The position numbers and the translations under genes were made by a program. From NCBI RefSeq assembly GCF_029872155.1, contig NZ_JARXLA010000008.1, positions 498,501-562,500 on the forward strand: a DNA stretch of 64,000 bases, written 5' to 3'. Of the stretch, positions 1 to 10,839 are shown piece after piece. Every line of letters starts with the position of its first letter. The stretch's first letter is position 1. Source of the DNA: Hyphomicrobium sp. D-2 (GTDB lineage Bacteria > Pseudomonadota > Alphaproteobacteria > Rhizobiales > Hyphomicrobiaceae). The notes beneath the pieces were generated by a model, which searched no databases, had not been told where the DNA came from, and saw only the letters and a list, made by a program, of their open reading frames with translations.

Positions 1-308
1 ACCCGGCTGACCCAATCGAGCGTGTTCTTCAGCAGCGCGGTGATTGAAGCGTTGTATTCCGGGCAGGCGATAAAAATGGCATCGTGCTCGGCCATCAGGT
101 TCTTGAACTGCACCGCATTTTCAGGCGCTCCGGCGATGGCTTCATCATCGCCGTTGTAGAGCGGCATCGGATAATCTTCGAGGTCGGCGAAGGTTGCCTC
201 AATGCCGTTGGCTTCGGCGATTAAGGCGCCAAGCCGAGCAAGCTGCTTGTTATAGGAGCCGGCGCGCGCCGACCCCGCGAAGAACAGCATCTTCACCGTG
301 TCGCCCAT
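1..308 (-). CDS. NAD(P)H-dependent FMN reductase (partial, C-terminus outside window)
   Basis: This is the first 102 codons of a flavodoxin-fold NAD(P)H:FMN reductase that runs off the left edge. The translated start contains FFAGSARAGSYNK, the phosphate-binding loop of the family. Further on come DYPMPLYNGD and the conserved PEYNASITALLKN segment that lines the flavin site. ATG at 308 is chosen; an in-frame ATG six codons later (KMLFFAGS) is an alternative. It ends before the dnaJ stop on the same strand and may lie downstream of dnaJ in one transcript. The family supplies reduced flavin or reduces quinones and azo compounds; the substrate cannot be told. Confidence 0.88.
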   Translation of the reverse strand, partial: MGDTVKMLFFAGSARAGSYNKQLARLGALIAEANGIEATFADLEDYPMPLYNGDDEAIAGAPENAVQFKNLMAEHDAIFIACPEYNASITALLKNTLDWVSR

Positions 309-315
309 CGCAGCC

Positions 316-1461
316 TCAGCTTCCCTTGCCTTCGAAGAAGTCCTTCACGCGGGCAAAGAAGCCGGCGCACTCCGGGCTCGTTTCCTTATGGCTTTCCTGC
401 TCGAACTCTTCCAGCAGTTCGCGCTGGCGCTTGGTGAGGCTCTTGGGCGTTTCCACCTCAACCTGGATGTACATGTCGCCATGCACTTTCGAGCGCAGCA
501 CCGGCATGCCCTTGCCCTTGAGGCGGAACTGCTTGCCGCTTTCCGAGCCCTCGGGGATCTTGATGCGCGTCGCGCCGCCTTCAACGGTCGGCACTTCGAT
601 ATTGCCGCCGAGCGCCGCTGTCGTCATGGCAATCGGCACCTTGCAGAAGATGTCGGCGCCGTCGCGCTGGAAGAACTCGTGCGGCTTGAGCGAGAGGAAG
701 ATGTAGAGGTCGCCCGCCGGTCCGCCACGCAGGCCCGCTTCGCCTTCGCCAGCCAGACGGATGCGCGTGCCATCCTCAACGCCGGGCGGAATGTTGACCG
801 AGAGCGTACGCTCCTTGGTGATGCGGCCCGCACCGTGGCATGAGGCGCACGGGTCTTCGATGATCTCGCCGCGGCCCTGACAGTTGGGGCAGGTGCGTTC
901 GATGGTGAAGAAGCCCTGGCTGGCGCGGACTTTGCCATAACCGGCGCAGGTTGGGCATTGCGAGGGCTTGGTGCCCGCCTTGGCGCCGGTGCCGGCGCAG
1001 GTTTCGCAGGCGATGGAAGTCGGGACCCGGATCTGGGCAGCCTTGCCGACGTATGCGTCCGAGAGGGTGATTTCCAGATTGTAGCGCAGGTCAGCGCCAC
1101 GCTCGCGGGCTGAGCGCCCCCCGCCGGCACGCTGGCCGCCGCGCCGGCCACCCATGAATTCGCCGAACAGATCGTCGAAGATGTCCGACATCGAGGAGGC
1201 GAAATCCGGGCCGAAGCCTCGACCGCCGCCGCCATGCTCAAATGCCGCATGGCCGAATTGATCGTAGGCGGCGCGCTTCTGCGGGTCCTTAAGGACCTCA
1301 TAAGCTTCGTTGAGTTCCTTGAAGCGGACCTCGGCCGAAGTGTCGCCGGGATTGCGATCGGGATGGAATTCCTTGGCGAGGCGGCGGAAAGCGGATTTCA
1401 GCTCCTGCTCGCTGGCCCCCCGGGAAAGCCCGAGCGTTTCATAATAGTCGCGCTTGGACAT
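316..1461 (-). CDS. dnaJ: Chaperone protein DnaJ (Hsp40)
   Basis: Co-chaperone that delivers unfolded clients to DnaK and stimulates its ATPase. The 381 residues show the full type I layout. The J domain (about 1-70) has HPD at residues 33-35. A Gly/Phe/Arg-rich linker follows. Four CxxCxGxG zinc-binding repeats ([36 protein letters not shown]) precede the C-terminal substrate-binding domains. The reading frame is open ten codons further upstream, but MSKRDYYE is the family start and is chosen. It lies downstream of dnaK on the same strand, separated by 310 bases that include a terminator, so it may have its own promoter or be read through. Confidence 0.97.
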   Translation of the reverse strand: MSKRDYYETLGLSRGASEQELKSAFRRLAKEFHPDRNPGDTSAEVRFKELNEAYEVLKDPQKRAAYDQFGHAAFEHGGGGRGFGPDFASSMSDIFDDLFGEFMGGRRGGQRAGGGRSARERGADLRYNLEITLSDAYVGKAAQIRVPTSIACETCAGTGAKAGTKPSQCPTCAGYGKVRASQGFFTIERTCPNCQGRGEIIEDPCASCHGAGRITKERTLSVNIPPGVEDGTRIRLAGEGEAGLRGGPAGDLYIFLSLKPHEFFQRDGADIFCKVPIAMTTAALGGNIEVPTVEGGATRIKIPEGSESGKQFRLKGKGMPVLRSKVHGDMYIQVEVETPKSLTKRQRELLEEFEQESHKETSPECAGFFARVKDFFEGKGS

Positions 1462-1771
1462 GTTCAGCGCGGATCCTTCGGATTGGTGCAAGGCTGATAC
1501 CCCATTTCTAGGGAAATAGCGTTGTTTTCGGCGCGGGGAAAGTGCGCGCCGACAACGAAAGCTAATGTGGAGAGGCTGTGGTATCGCCGCAAGGTGCAGG
1601 GAGCCACACAGGAAAAGCGATTGCTCTTATAGCGTTGGATGGCTGATTTGCCACGCTACTGAGGCGTTCCTGCGCGCTGCTGCTGCGCCTTTTCGTGGGT
1701 TGAAAACAAGAGCCCGGCACTAAGGCCGGGCTCGGTAGTGGTTTGGTGCGGCGGAACCACACCCTGTCAGA
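1462..1771. other. dnaK-dnaJ intergenic region
   Basis: This 310-base gap holds no convincing gene. It contains the dnaK terminator (1710-1733). Nearer dnaJ there is a second GC-rich hairpin: CGGCGCG at 1529-1535 pairs with CGCGCCG at 1545-1551, flanked by GTTGT and ACAAC. The second hairpin lies in the dnaJ leader on the minus strand and could be an attenuator, but it has no clear T tract. A 66-codon open frame here overlaps the terminator and is not believed. Confidence 0.6.
1710..1733 (-). terminator. Rho-independent terminator after dnaK
   Basis: A perfect 9-bp stem, GAGCCCGGC with GCCGGGCTC around a six-base loop, is followed on the minus strand by TTGTTTTC. It sits about 40 bases after the dnaK stop codon. 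Confidence 0.8.
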
Positions 1772-3883
<2,112 letters not shown>

Positions 3884-3954
3884 CTAAGCCGCCTACATTC
3901 GCCGCCGCGAAGTGATCTTTCATACGCGGCTGCGGAAACATTTGTGAGCCGCCG

Positions 3955-4554
3955 TTAGCCGGCCGCTGGGGAACCATTTCCAGGCTGTGCATCCTGTTTG
4001 CGCTGGCCGCCCTTGGAAACAACAACCATCGCCGGGCGCAAAACGCGATCTTCAATCAGGTAACCGGGCTGATACACCTGAACGACGGTTCCAGATGCAA
4101 CATCAGGCTGCTCGATCTCGGCCATTGCCTGATGCTGGTGCGGATTGAACGGCTCGCCTTCCGGATCAATGCGGCGAACGCCGTTGCGTTCCAGTACGTT
4201 GAGGAACTCGCGCTCGGTCATCGAAACGCCTTCCATCAGCGCCTTCAATGCCGGATCGGCGTCAGCGGCACCAGCGGGCACGGCGGAAGTTGCGCGCTGC
4301 AGATTGTCGCCGATCGACAGCAGATCACGCGCGAATTTGGAGATGGCATACTTCGCCGTATCTTCCTTGTCGCGCTCGGTGCGCTTGCGCAGGTTGTCCA
4401 TTTCGGCATGGGCCCGCAGCAGGCGGTCGGTCAGGTCGGAAATGCGAGCTTCAAGCTCAACCACGGTTCCCGACGCTTCTCCGTTGCCAGAAGGGCGCGC
4501 AGCCTCGTTCTCGGGGCGTGCGTTCGGTTCGGGCTTGTTTTCGTCTTCAGCCAT
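3955..4554 (-). CDS. grpE: Nucleotide exchange factor GrpE
   Basis: Releases ADP from DnaK to restart its substrate cycle. The 199 residues show an acidic disordered N-terminus and a long coiled-coil dimerisation helix (about 32-75, containing AEMDNLRKRTERDKED). The C-terminal beta domain carries GVRRIDPEGEPFNPHQHQAM and ends in VLRPAMVVVSKG, the segment that contacts the DnaK ATPase lobe. Length is typical. It lies 79 bases after hrcA and upstream of dnaK on the same strand, so hrcA-grpE is probably one operon. Confidence 0.97.
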   Translation of the reverse strand: MAEDENKPEPNARPENEAARPSGNGEASGTVVELEARISDLTDRLLRAHAEMDNLRKRTERDKEDTAKYAISKFARDLLSIGDNLQRATSAVPAGAADADPALKALMEGVSMTEREFLNVLERNGVRRIDPEGEPFNPHQHQAMAEIEQPDVASGTVVQVYQPGYLIEDRVLRPAMVVVSKGGQRKQDAQPGNGSPAAG

Positions 4555-4633
4555 GATCTCTCCGCGACGTGCTTCTTTATCGGGGAAGCACCTTAAGAAT
4601 GCGGGCCCGATATCAGGCGATGTATGGCAAAAA

Positions 4634-5692
4634 TCAAGTCAACAGTCGGCTAACGAGCTTGGCGGTGTAGTCCACCATAGGAATTATTCGCGCGTAATTG
4701 ATTCGTGTTGGACCGATAACGCCCAGCACGCCGACCACTTTCCTGCGCTCATCCTGGAACGGCGCGACAATCAGCGACGAGCCGGAAAGCGAGAACAGCT
4801 TGTTCTCCGAGCCGATGAAAATGCGCACGCCATCGGCGCTTTCAGACAGCCCCAACAGCTGCACAAGGTCGCGCTTGCGCTCCAGATCGTCGAACAGGTG
4901 ACGGATGCGCTCCAGATCGTCCTGCGCGTTCACATCCTTCAGCAGATTGGCCTGACCGCGGACAATCAGGCTTTTGCGGTCGTCGATGGTGCCCGACCAT
5001 TCAGCCAGTCCGGACTGAATGAAACGCTTGGTCAGCTCATCCAGCTCGGCGCGTGATGATTGGAGCTGCTGCTCAATACGCGCACGCGCTTCCGACATTG
5101 TCAGGCCGCGCACGTGCGCGTTGAGATAATTTGCCGCCTCGGCCAATGCTGAGGGCGGCATGCCCTTCGGCAGATCGACGATGCGGTTTTCAACTGTCTG
5201 ATCCTCGTCAACCAGTACCACCAGCGCCTTGCCGGGCTCCAGCAGCACAAATTCAATGTGCTTCAGCCGCGTGACCTGCTTGTCGGCCAATACAACGCCA
5301 GCGCAATGGGAAAGCCCGGAGATCATTTCGCCGACATCGCGCAGCACGTCGTCCACCGTCGTCGCCTGGCGGCCCGCGATGTGCGCTTCGATCTGGCGGC
5401 GTTCGCGCGTATCGAGATCGCCGACCTCCAGCAGGCCATCGACGAAAAGCCGCAGGCCAAGCTGTGTTGGCAGGCGACCGGCTGAAGTGTGCGGCGCAAC
5501 GATGAGCCCGAGCTGCTCCAGATCCGACATCACGTTGCGGATGGACGCCGGCGAAAGCGCCATCGGCAGCACGCGCGACAGATTGCGCGAGCCAACCGGT
5601 TCGCCGGTCTCCAGATAGGATTCGACGATCTGCCGGAGAATAGTGCGGGAGCGTTCGTTCAGTCGCGTCAGTCCGCTGGTGTTTTCGTTCAT
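4634..5692 (-). CDS. hrcA: Heat-inducible transcription repressor HrcA
   Basis: Repressor that binds CIRCE operators, usually upstream of groESL, with activity tuned by GroEL. The 352 residues carry an N-terminal winged helix ([20 protein letters not shown], then [17 protein letters not shown]) followed by the GAF-like and dimerisation domains, ending in [20 protein letters not shown]. It is the first gene of the minus-strand hrcA-grpE pair and diverges from rph across 149 bases. I found no complete CIRCE palindrome in this window, so its targets probably lie elsewhere. Confidence 0.96.
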   Translation of the reverse strand: MNENTSGLTRLNERSRTILRQIVESYLETGEPVGSRNLSRVLPMALSPASIRNVMSDLEQLGLIVAPHTSAGRLPTQLGLRLFVDGLLEVGDLDTRERRQIEAHIAGRQATTVDDVLRDVGEMISGLSHCAGVVLADKQVTRLKHIEFVLLEPGKALVVLVDEDQTVENRIVDLPKGMPPSALAEAANYLNAHVRGLTMSEARARIEQQLQSSRAELDELTKRFIQSGLAEWSGTIDDRKSLIVRGQANLLKDVNAQDDLERIRHLFDDLERKRDLVQLLGLSESADGVRIFIGSENKLFSLSGSSLIVAPFQDERRKVVGVLGVIGPTRINYARIIPMVDYTAKLVSRLLT

Positions 5693-5841
5693 CGTTCGGG
5701 GTCGAACCTCAACCTGAAGGTTGTGAAGATTACGGACGCTGCATGGCCTTCGTCAAACGCTGTGGCGGTTTTGGTTGATGCCGGGCGGCCCCTCCCGTAG
5801 GTTCGGCCAAATTTCCTGCAACAACTCCGGTATGCCTGCCC

Positions 5842-6555
5842 ATGCGCCCTTCTAAACGCAATCCCGACGAACTACGCCGCGTTTCAATTGAACGTGCGGT
5901 CTCCCGGCACGCTGAAGGTTCGTGCCTTATCAAGTTCGGAGATACGCATGTGCTGTGCACGGCTAGTCTTGAGGAGCGCGTTCCACCGTGGCTCAAGGGG
6001 CAGGGGCGTGGCTGGGTGACGGCCGAATACGGCATGCTGCCGCGTTCGACAACCGATCGCATGCGGCGCGAAGTTACTGTCGGGCATCCTTCCGGCCGCA
6101 CGCAGGAAATCCAGCGTCTCATCGGGCGGTCGCTGCGCGCCATCGTTGATCTCAACAAACTGGGCGAGCGGCAGATTACCGTCGACTGCGACGTGATCCA
6201 GGCCGATGGCGGCACCCGCACCGCGGCCATCACCGGTGCCTGGGTTGCTCTGTATGACTGCATCCAGTGGATGAAGCTGCGCGACATGGTGAAGGATGAC
6301 GTGCTGCGCGATCACGTTGCGGCCGTTAGCTGCGGTATCTATCGCGGTACGCCGGTTCTCGATCTGGATTACGCTGAGGATTCCTCGGCCGACGCTGACT
6401 CCAATTTCGTCATGACGGGAGCGGGTGGCATCGTTGAAGTGCAGGGCACCGCAGAAACGGTTGCGTTCAGCCAGGAAAGCTTCGACCAGATGATGGCGCT
6501 GGCGCGCAAGGGCATCGGCGAGCTGGTCGCATTGCAGAAGCTAACCGTCTCCTGA
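5842..6555 (+). CDS. rph: Ribonuclease PH
   Basis: Phosphorolytic 3'-5' exoribonuclease that trims tRNA 3' ends. The 237 residues start with [12 protein letters not shown] and contain the phosphate-site segment [20 protein letters not shown] and the catalytic region [20 protein letters not shown]. The length matches the family (about 238). It diverges from hrcA, a neighbourhood common in alphaproteobacteria, and is followed by the VOC gene, rdgB and hemW on the same strand. Confidence 0.97.
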   Translation: MRPSKRNPDELRRVSIERAVSRHAEGSCLIKFGDTHVLCTASLEERVPPWLKGQGRGWVTAEYGMLPRSTTDRMRREVTVGHPSGRTQEIQRLIGRSLRAIVDLNKLGERQITVDCDVIQADGGTRTAAITGAWVALYDCIQWMKLRDMVKDDVLRDHVAAVSCGIYRGTPVLDLDYAEDSSADADSNFVMTGAGGIVEVQGTAETVAFSQESFDQMMALARKGIGELVALQKLTVS

Positions 6556-6680
6556 CAATCCGGTGTATCGAGTGTGTGGCGACAACCTGAATGCTGATAT
6601 GCAGTCTGACGGGTTTTTGCTGCCGCTCATGCGCTGCTTGAGAGCAGACACTAGAAACGCTAACCGCCGGGTCTGACCAA

Positions 6681-7094
6681 ATGCGTCCCGCTGCCATCCT
6701 GGAAACTGTGCTCTATGCCCGCGATCTTGAGGCCATAGAAGAATTCTACCGCCGCGTGCTGGAGCTGGAGCCGTTTGCCAAAGAGGCCGGGCGCCAGGTG
6801 TTCTATCGTCTTGGCGATCAGGTGCTGTTGATCTTCAATCCCATCGCCACCAGCCGCGCCCCGGAAGAGGATGCGCCGCTGCCCGTGCCGCCGCATGGCG
6901 CTGATGGCGAGGGGCATGTCTGTTTTGCGGCATCGGGCGACGAAATCACCGATTGGCGCAAGCACCTCGAAGCAAGCGGCATCGCCATCGAAGCTGATTT
7001 CGAATGGCCGGGCGGTGGCCGTTCCATCTATTTCCGCGACCCCGCTGGCAACTGCCTCGAATTCGCAGAGCCGCGCATCTGGAGCAAGCAATGA
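6681..7094 (+). CDS. VOC-family (glyoxalase/bleomycin resistance-like) protein
   Basis: A 137-residue vicinal-oxygen-chelate fold protein. The two beta-alpha-beta modules are visible: LETVLYARDLEAIEEFYRRVL at the start, and HVCFAASGDEITDWRKHLEASG leading to RSIYFRDPAGNCLEFAEPRIW at the end, where Glu is the usual metal ligand. These proteins are dioxygenases, isomerases or resistance proteins, and nothing here identifies the substrate. Its stop overlaps the rdgB start (ATGA), so the two are translationally coupled. Confidence 0.88.
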   Translation: MRPAAILETVLYARDLEAIEEFYRRVLELEPFAKEAGRQVFYRLGDQVLLIFNPIATSRAPEEDAPLPVPPHGADGEGHVCFAASGDEITDWRKHLEASGIAIEADFEWPGGGRSIYFRDPAGNCLEFAEPRIWSKQ

Positions 7095-7714
7095 CCCGAC
7101 GTCTGAAGCGCGGCGATCGTCTCGTCGTCGCGACTCACAATCCCGGCAAGGTCTGGGAGATCAACAAGCTGCTGGAGCCCTATGGTCTCGCTGCCGTTTC
7201 CGCTGGCGATCTGGGGCTTGAAGAGCCGGTCGAAACCGAAACGACGTTCGAGGGCAACGCCAGCCTCAAGGCGGTGTTTGCGGCCAAGGGTGCCAATCTG
7301 CCCGCGTTGGCCGATGATAGCGGCATTGAAATTGACGCGCTGGATGGCGCTCCGGGCGTCTATACCGCTGACTGGGCCGGGCCTGATCGCGACTTTTCCC
7401 TCGCCATGGAGCGGGTTAACCGCGAGCTGGTGGAGCGCCAGAACTGGCAGGGCGAGCCGCTGAAGGCTAACTTTATCTCGGTGTTGTGCTTGGCATGGCC
7501 CGATGGAGAGGTGCAGTTCTTCAAGGGCCGGGTCGATGGCGATATCGTCTGGCCGCCCCGCGGTGGCAACGGTTTCGGCTATGATCCGATGTTCGTCGCC
7601 GAGGGCCACGCGCAAACGTTCGGCGAAATGGAGCCGGCCAGCAAATATGCGATCTCGCACCGAACCCGTGCGTTCGACCACTTCAAGCGGGCTGTCCTTG
7701 ACGACGCCGGCTGA
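7091..7714 (+). CDS. rdgB: XTP/dITP diphosphatase (non-canonical purine NTP pyrophosphatase)
   Basis: Removes dITP, dXTP and XTP from the nucleotide pool to prevent their incorporation. The 207 residues contain the substrate-binding VVATHNPGKVWE near the N-terminus, the catalytic ADDSGIEIDALDGAPGVYTA and GNGFGYDPMFV, and the C-terminal SHRTRAFDHF. The ATG at 7091 is preferred over an open extension upstream because it overlaps the preceding stop and begins the conserved domain. It also overlaps the next gene, hemW, by 17 bases. Confidence 0.96.
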   Translation: MTRRLKRGDRLVVATHNPGKVWEINKLLEPYGLAAVSAGDLGLEEPVETETTFEGNASLKAVFAAKGANLPALADDSGIEIDALDGAPGVYTADWAGPDRDFSLAMERVNRELVERQNWQGEPLKANFISVLCLAWPDGEVQFFKGRVDGDIVWPPRGGNGFGYDPMFVAEGHAQTFGEMEPASKYAISHRTRAFDHFKRAVLDDAG

Positions 7715-8921
7715 CGAAGTTGCGTTCGGCGTTTATGTGCACTGGCCGTTCTGCGCCCAGAAGTGCCCTTATTGCGACTTCAACAGCCACGTGCGCTTCG
7801 GCGGCATCGATGAAGCGCGCTTCCGCGCCGCCTTTCTGCGCGAGCTCGATGTCACCGCGCAGCGCATCGGTCCGCGCCGGGTGTCGAGTATATTCTTTGG
7901 CGGCGGCACGCCATCGCTGATGCAGCCGGAAACGGTTGCGGCCATCCTCGATCGCATCGCCGCGCTGTGGAGCGTGGACGCCGATGCGGAGATAACGCTG
8001 GAAGCCAATCCCGGCAGCGTCGAGGCGGATCGCTTTCGCGGCTTTCGCACCGCCGGCGTCAATCGCGCGTCGCTCGGCGTGCAGTCACTGCACGACGACA
8101 TTCTGCGTTCGCTCGGCCGTATCCATTCTGTGGCGGAGGCAAAGCGCGCGATCGAGATTGCCCGCTCCACGTTCGATCGCTTCTCGTTCGATCTCATCTA
8201 TGCACGCCCGAAGCAGCAGCCCGAGCAATGGCGCGAAGAGCTGCGCGAGGCGCTGTCCATCGCAGGCGGGCATCTGTCGCTCTATCAGCTCACGATTGAG
8301 CCCGACACGCCGTTCGCCAAGCTGTACGCGGCCGGCAAGCTGACGGTGCCGGATGGCGATGCCGCTGCGGAGCTCTATGCCATCACGCAGGAGCTGACGG
8401 CGGCAGTCGGGTTGCCGACCTACGAAATTTCCAATCACGCAGCGCCTGGCGAAGAAAGCCGCCACAACCTGCTCTACTGGCGCTACGGCGAATATGCCGG
8501 GATCGGTCCCGGTGCGCATGGGCGGCTGCATCTCAGCAACGGACACATCGGCACCAGCACGGAACGCCATCCGGAAACCTGGGCCAGTCTCGTTGAAAAG
8601 AACGGCCACGGCATCATCGAGGAAACGCCGCTTTCACCGTCCGAGCAGGCTGACGAAATGGTGATGATGGGACTGCGGCTGGTTGAGGGTATTGATCTCG
8701 ACAGCCTGTGGCGGCGTACCGGGGCGCGCCCTGCTCCCGCCGTCATCGGCGCGCTGCTTGCAGATGGCATGATTGAGCGCGTTCCGGGCACTGCCAGCCG
8801 CATCCGGGCATCGGCTGACGGTCGCTTCGTTCTCAATGCAATCGTGCTACGACTGGCGATGAGCTTTTCCAACGATCCAGGCCTCCGCCCGGCAAGCCTG
8901 TTCCCACCCGCCGCTGAATAA
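7698..8921 (+). CDS. hemW: Radical SAM haem chaperone HemW (coproporphyrinogen dehydrogenase-like)
   Basis: Radical SAM protein related to HemN; the family is now regarded as a haem-binding chaperone rather than an oxidase. Visible motifs are VHWPFCAQKCPYCDFNSH with the CxxxCxxC [4Fe-4S] ligands near residue 20, FFGGGTPSLM for SAM binding, and RASLGVQSLHD. The C-terminal HemN domain contains LLYWRYGEYAGIGPGAHGR. No ATG precedes the domain, so TTG at 7698, within the rdgB 3' end, is the likely start and gives 407 residues. Confidence 0.92.
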   Translation: MTTPADEVAFGVYVHWPFCAQKCPYCDFNSHVRFGGIDEARFRAAFLRELDVTAQRIGPRRVSSIFFGGGTPSLMQPETVAAILDRIAALWSVDADAEITLEANPGSVEADRFRGFRTAGVNRASLGVQSLHDDILRSLGRIHSVAEAKRAIEIARSTFDRFSFDLIYARPKQQPEQWREELREALSIAGGHLSLYQLTIEPDTPFAKLYAAGKLTVPDGDAAAELYAITQELTAAVGLPTYEISNHAAPGEESRHNLLYWRYGEYAGIGPGAHGRLHLSNGHIGTSTERHPETWASLVEKNGHGIIEETPLSPSEQADEMVMMGLRLVEGIDLDSLWRRTGARPAPAVIGALLADGMIERVPGTASRIRASADGRFVLNAIVLRLAMSFSNDPGLRPASLFPPAAE

Positions 8922-8930
8922 CGGATCCCC

Positions 8931-9509
8931 ATGCGAAAGATGTACGACTGGATGATGCGGATGGCTGCCAGCAAGCGCGCACCTGCAGCGCTGGGCACGG
9001 TTTCGTTCATGGAAAGCTCGTTCTTTCCAATTCCGCCGGACGTGATGCTCATTCCGATGATCCTCACCAACCGGTCGAAGGCGTGGTGGTACGCCACCAT
9101 CGCCACGGTCACGTCGGTGCTGGGCGGCCTGCTAGGATACGCGATCGGCTATTTTGCGTTTGAGGCAATCGGCAAGCCCATTCTGGCGTTCTACGGCAAG
9201 GAGCACGCGCTCGATTCATTCATTGCGTTCGTGCAGCAGTATGGCGTGCCCGCGATCATCATCAAGGGCGCGACGCCGATACCGTTCAAGGTTGTCACCA
9301 TCGCGGCGGGTGTCGCGCACATGGATCTGATGGCGTTTATCGGCGCCAGCATCGTTGCGCGCGCGATGCGCTTCTATCTGGTGGCTGCGCTGCTCTATTT
9401 CTTCGGCGAACCCATCAAGCACTTTATCGAAAAGCGTCTGACGCTGGTAACGACGGTGTTTGTCGTGGTCTTGGTCAGCGGGTTCGTGGCTGTTAAATAT
9501 CTGTTCTAG
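8931..9509 (+). CDS. YqaA-family membrane protein (SNARE-associated/VTT domain)
   Basis: A 192-residue integral membrane protein with the VTT/DedA-like core. ESSFFPIPPDVMLIPMIL forms the first re-entrant motif, followed by GLLGYAIGYFAFEAIG and the signature KGATPIPFKVVTIAAGVA. Several transmembrane helices are evident, ending in VFVVVLVSGFVAVKYLF. Relatives are proposed lipid scramblases or transporters; the substrate of YqaA proteins is not established. It lies 9 bases after hemW and 124 bases before dsbB. Confidence 0.88.
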   Translation: MRKMYDWMMRMAASKRAPAALGTVSFMESSFFPIPPDVMLIPMILTNRSKAWWYATIATVTSVLGGLLGYAIGYFAFEAIGKPILAFYGKEHALDSFIAFVQQYGVPAIIIKGATPIPFKVVTIAAGVAHMDLMAFIGASIVARAMRFYLVAALLYFFGEPIKHFIEKRLTLVTTVFVVVLVSGFVAVKYLF

Positions 9510-9633
9510 GCTATTTCCGCCGTGCGGCGCCTCCCGTTGTGGGCTGACACAGTCGGGATTGCCGGGCCCTTTGTCGAAGAGGCCATTTAGTTTCGCGTTT
9601 TGTGGTTCACGTCATTGAGGTCTCAAGCACGCC

Positions 9634-10155
9634 ATGCCGCTGTCAGGATCAAATCCAGCCCGCAACACCGCCTATCAGTCTGGCGCCCTGGCGTTGCTGT
9701 TCGCTGCAGCGGCTATTCTCATCGCGTTGGCGTATGAGCACATCGGCGGCTATGCCCCGTGCGAGCTCTGCCTCATGCAGCGCTACGCTTTTTATGCTGG
9801 CGTTCCGGCGCTGTTTCTTGCGCTGGTGGCTTACAGCGCTGGCCAGCGCGCCGTTGCCGCGCTGCTGTTCGGCCTCGTGGGATTGGCGTTTCTCGGCAAT
9901 GCGGGGCTGGCCGCGTATCACGCCGGTGTTGAATGGCGCTTCTGGGAAGGGCCCTCTGGCTGCACCGGCTCGCAGGAGCTGACGACCAGCGCAGGCAACC
10001 TGCTTGAAGCGCTGCAGCAAACGCACGTCGTCCGTTGCGATGAAGCTGCGTGGCGTTTCCTCGGCGTTTCGTTCGCGGGCTGGAACGTTGTTTGTTCTCT
10101 CCTCATCATGTGGCTGAGTTTCAGCGCCATGCGCAGGGCAGCGCGCGCTGCATAA
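9634..10155 (+). CDS. dsbB: Disulfide bond formation protein B (DsbB)
   Basis: Inner-membrane quinone reductase that reoxidises periplasmic DsbA. Four hydrophobic helices are visible in 173 residues. The first periplasmic loop carries the redox pair in PCELCLMQRYAFY, where the conserved Arg contacts quinone. The second loop has a Cys pair (GPSGCTGSQE and HVVRCDEA). No dsbA partner is in the window. The unit ends here, and a long gene-poor stretch follows. Confidence 0.9.
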   Translation: MPLSGSNPARNTAYQSGALALLFAAAAILIALAYEHIGGYAPCELCLMQRYAFYAGVPALFLALVAYSAGQRAVAALLFGLVGLAFLGNAGLAAYHAGVEWRFWEGPSGCTGSQELTTSAGNLLEALQQTHVVRCDEAAWRFLGVSFAGWNVVCSLLIMWLSFSAMRRAARAA

Positions 10156-10165
10156 TTGTGCGCGC

Positions 10166-10194
10166 CTGTGGAAAAACTCGAAAGTTATCCACAG
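10166..10194. promoter_or_regulatory. DnaA-box-like inverted pair
   Basis: TTATCCACA (10185-10193) is a perfect DnaA box. TGTGGAAAA (10167-10175) is the opposite-strand box with one mismatch. The two form a CTGTGGA/TCCACAG inverted repeat just after the dsbB stop. It could instead be a hairpin ending the dsbB transcript. No further boxes are seen in the next kilobase, which argues against a full replication origin. Confidence 0.4.
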
Positions 10195-10435
10195 AACAAA
10201 CGCTTGAGCGTCGCATCTCTTTGCGTTCAGCAACTGTCAAGCAAAATACCGTGGGTCTGACACGCGGCTGCCTTTCCGTGGTCAAAAAGTAACGGTCTAT
10301 TACTCCTCGTTCGCGGAACACAGCGGTGACGAGTTGAGTTGAGCCAGCGAACAGCAAGTCTTGCGGCTTTAGAGCCCAACAGTTTCTCGGCGTAGCGAGA
10401 GCGAGTTGCAAGGCAGCGTGTGCGTGGCGTCAGCT

Positions 10436-10470
10436 TGAGTTGAGTTGAGTTGAGTTGAGTTGAGTTGAGT
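10436..10470 (+). repeat. Pentanucleotide microsatellite (TGAGT)7
   Basis: Seven perfect contiguous copies of TGAGT. A shorter run of the same unit (gagttgagttgag) lies about 100 bases upstream near 10331. The repeat is outside any recognised gene. Such tracts can change copy number by slippage. Confidence 0.95.
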
Positions 10471-10680
10471 TGGTTGCGTTCGTGTCGTGTTGCGTATGTA
10501 GCGTCCAGTTGCGTCTCGGCTTCGTCAGTTGGTGTTTCGCGTCAATCTATTTGGGACCTCCCGCATCCCGTGAGTTGTGTAACGAGTTCAGTCGCGTTGT
10601 TCGTGAAGCGTAGCGTGCCAGCGTAATCAGTGCCCCGCGTTTCAGTATCCGGTTCGCGTCGAATGTCCCGTTAGTCCATT

Positions 10681-10839
10681 TCAGTACTGCGTAAGTAAGC
10701 GTTGCGTCTGTTGCGTTTTGTAGCGTCCCCGTTGCGTAAAATGCGTCTCTGCCATCCCCCCAGTGCGCTCCTGATCGAGCGTGCAACATAGCGGCGGACC
10801 ACTCAAAGGCTTAGTTCGTGCGTTCCTTTGAGTGGTCAT
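10681..10839 (-). CDS. Possible 52-residue orphan ORF (doubtful)
   Basis: This open frame begins at ATG 10839 after GGAGAGC, a reasonable ribosome-binding site. It encodes a basic, Thr/Gln-rich peptide (MTTQRNARTKPLSGP, ending in RLLTQY). The TQ dipeptides arise from the ACGCAA words of this strand, so the composition follows the local repeat bias rather than a clear protein signal. The 13-bp hairpin spans its first codons. Another frame is open from 10789. I do not recognise either product. Confidence 0.15.
   Translation of the reverse strand: MTTQRNARTKPLSGPPLCCTLDQERTGGMAETHFTQRGRYKTQQTQRLLTQY
10797..10837. repeat. 13-bp perfect inverted repeat (hairpin)
   Basis: GACCACTCAAAGG (10797-10809) and CCTTTGAGTGGTC (10825-10837) pair perfectly around a 15-base loop. 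No T tract follows on either strand, so it does not look like a standard terminator. It may be part of a structured RNA or an operator. Confidence 0.85.
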
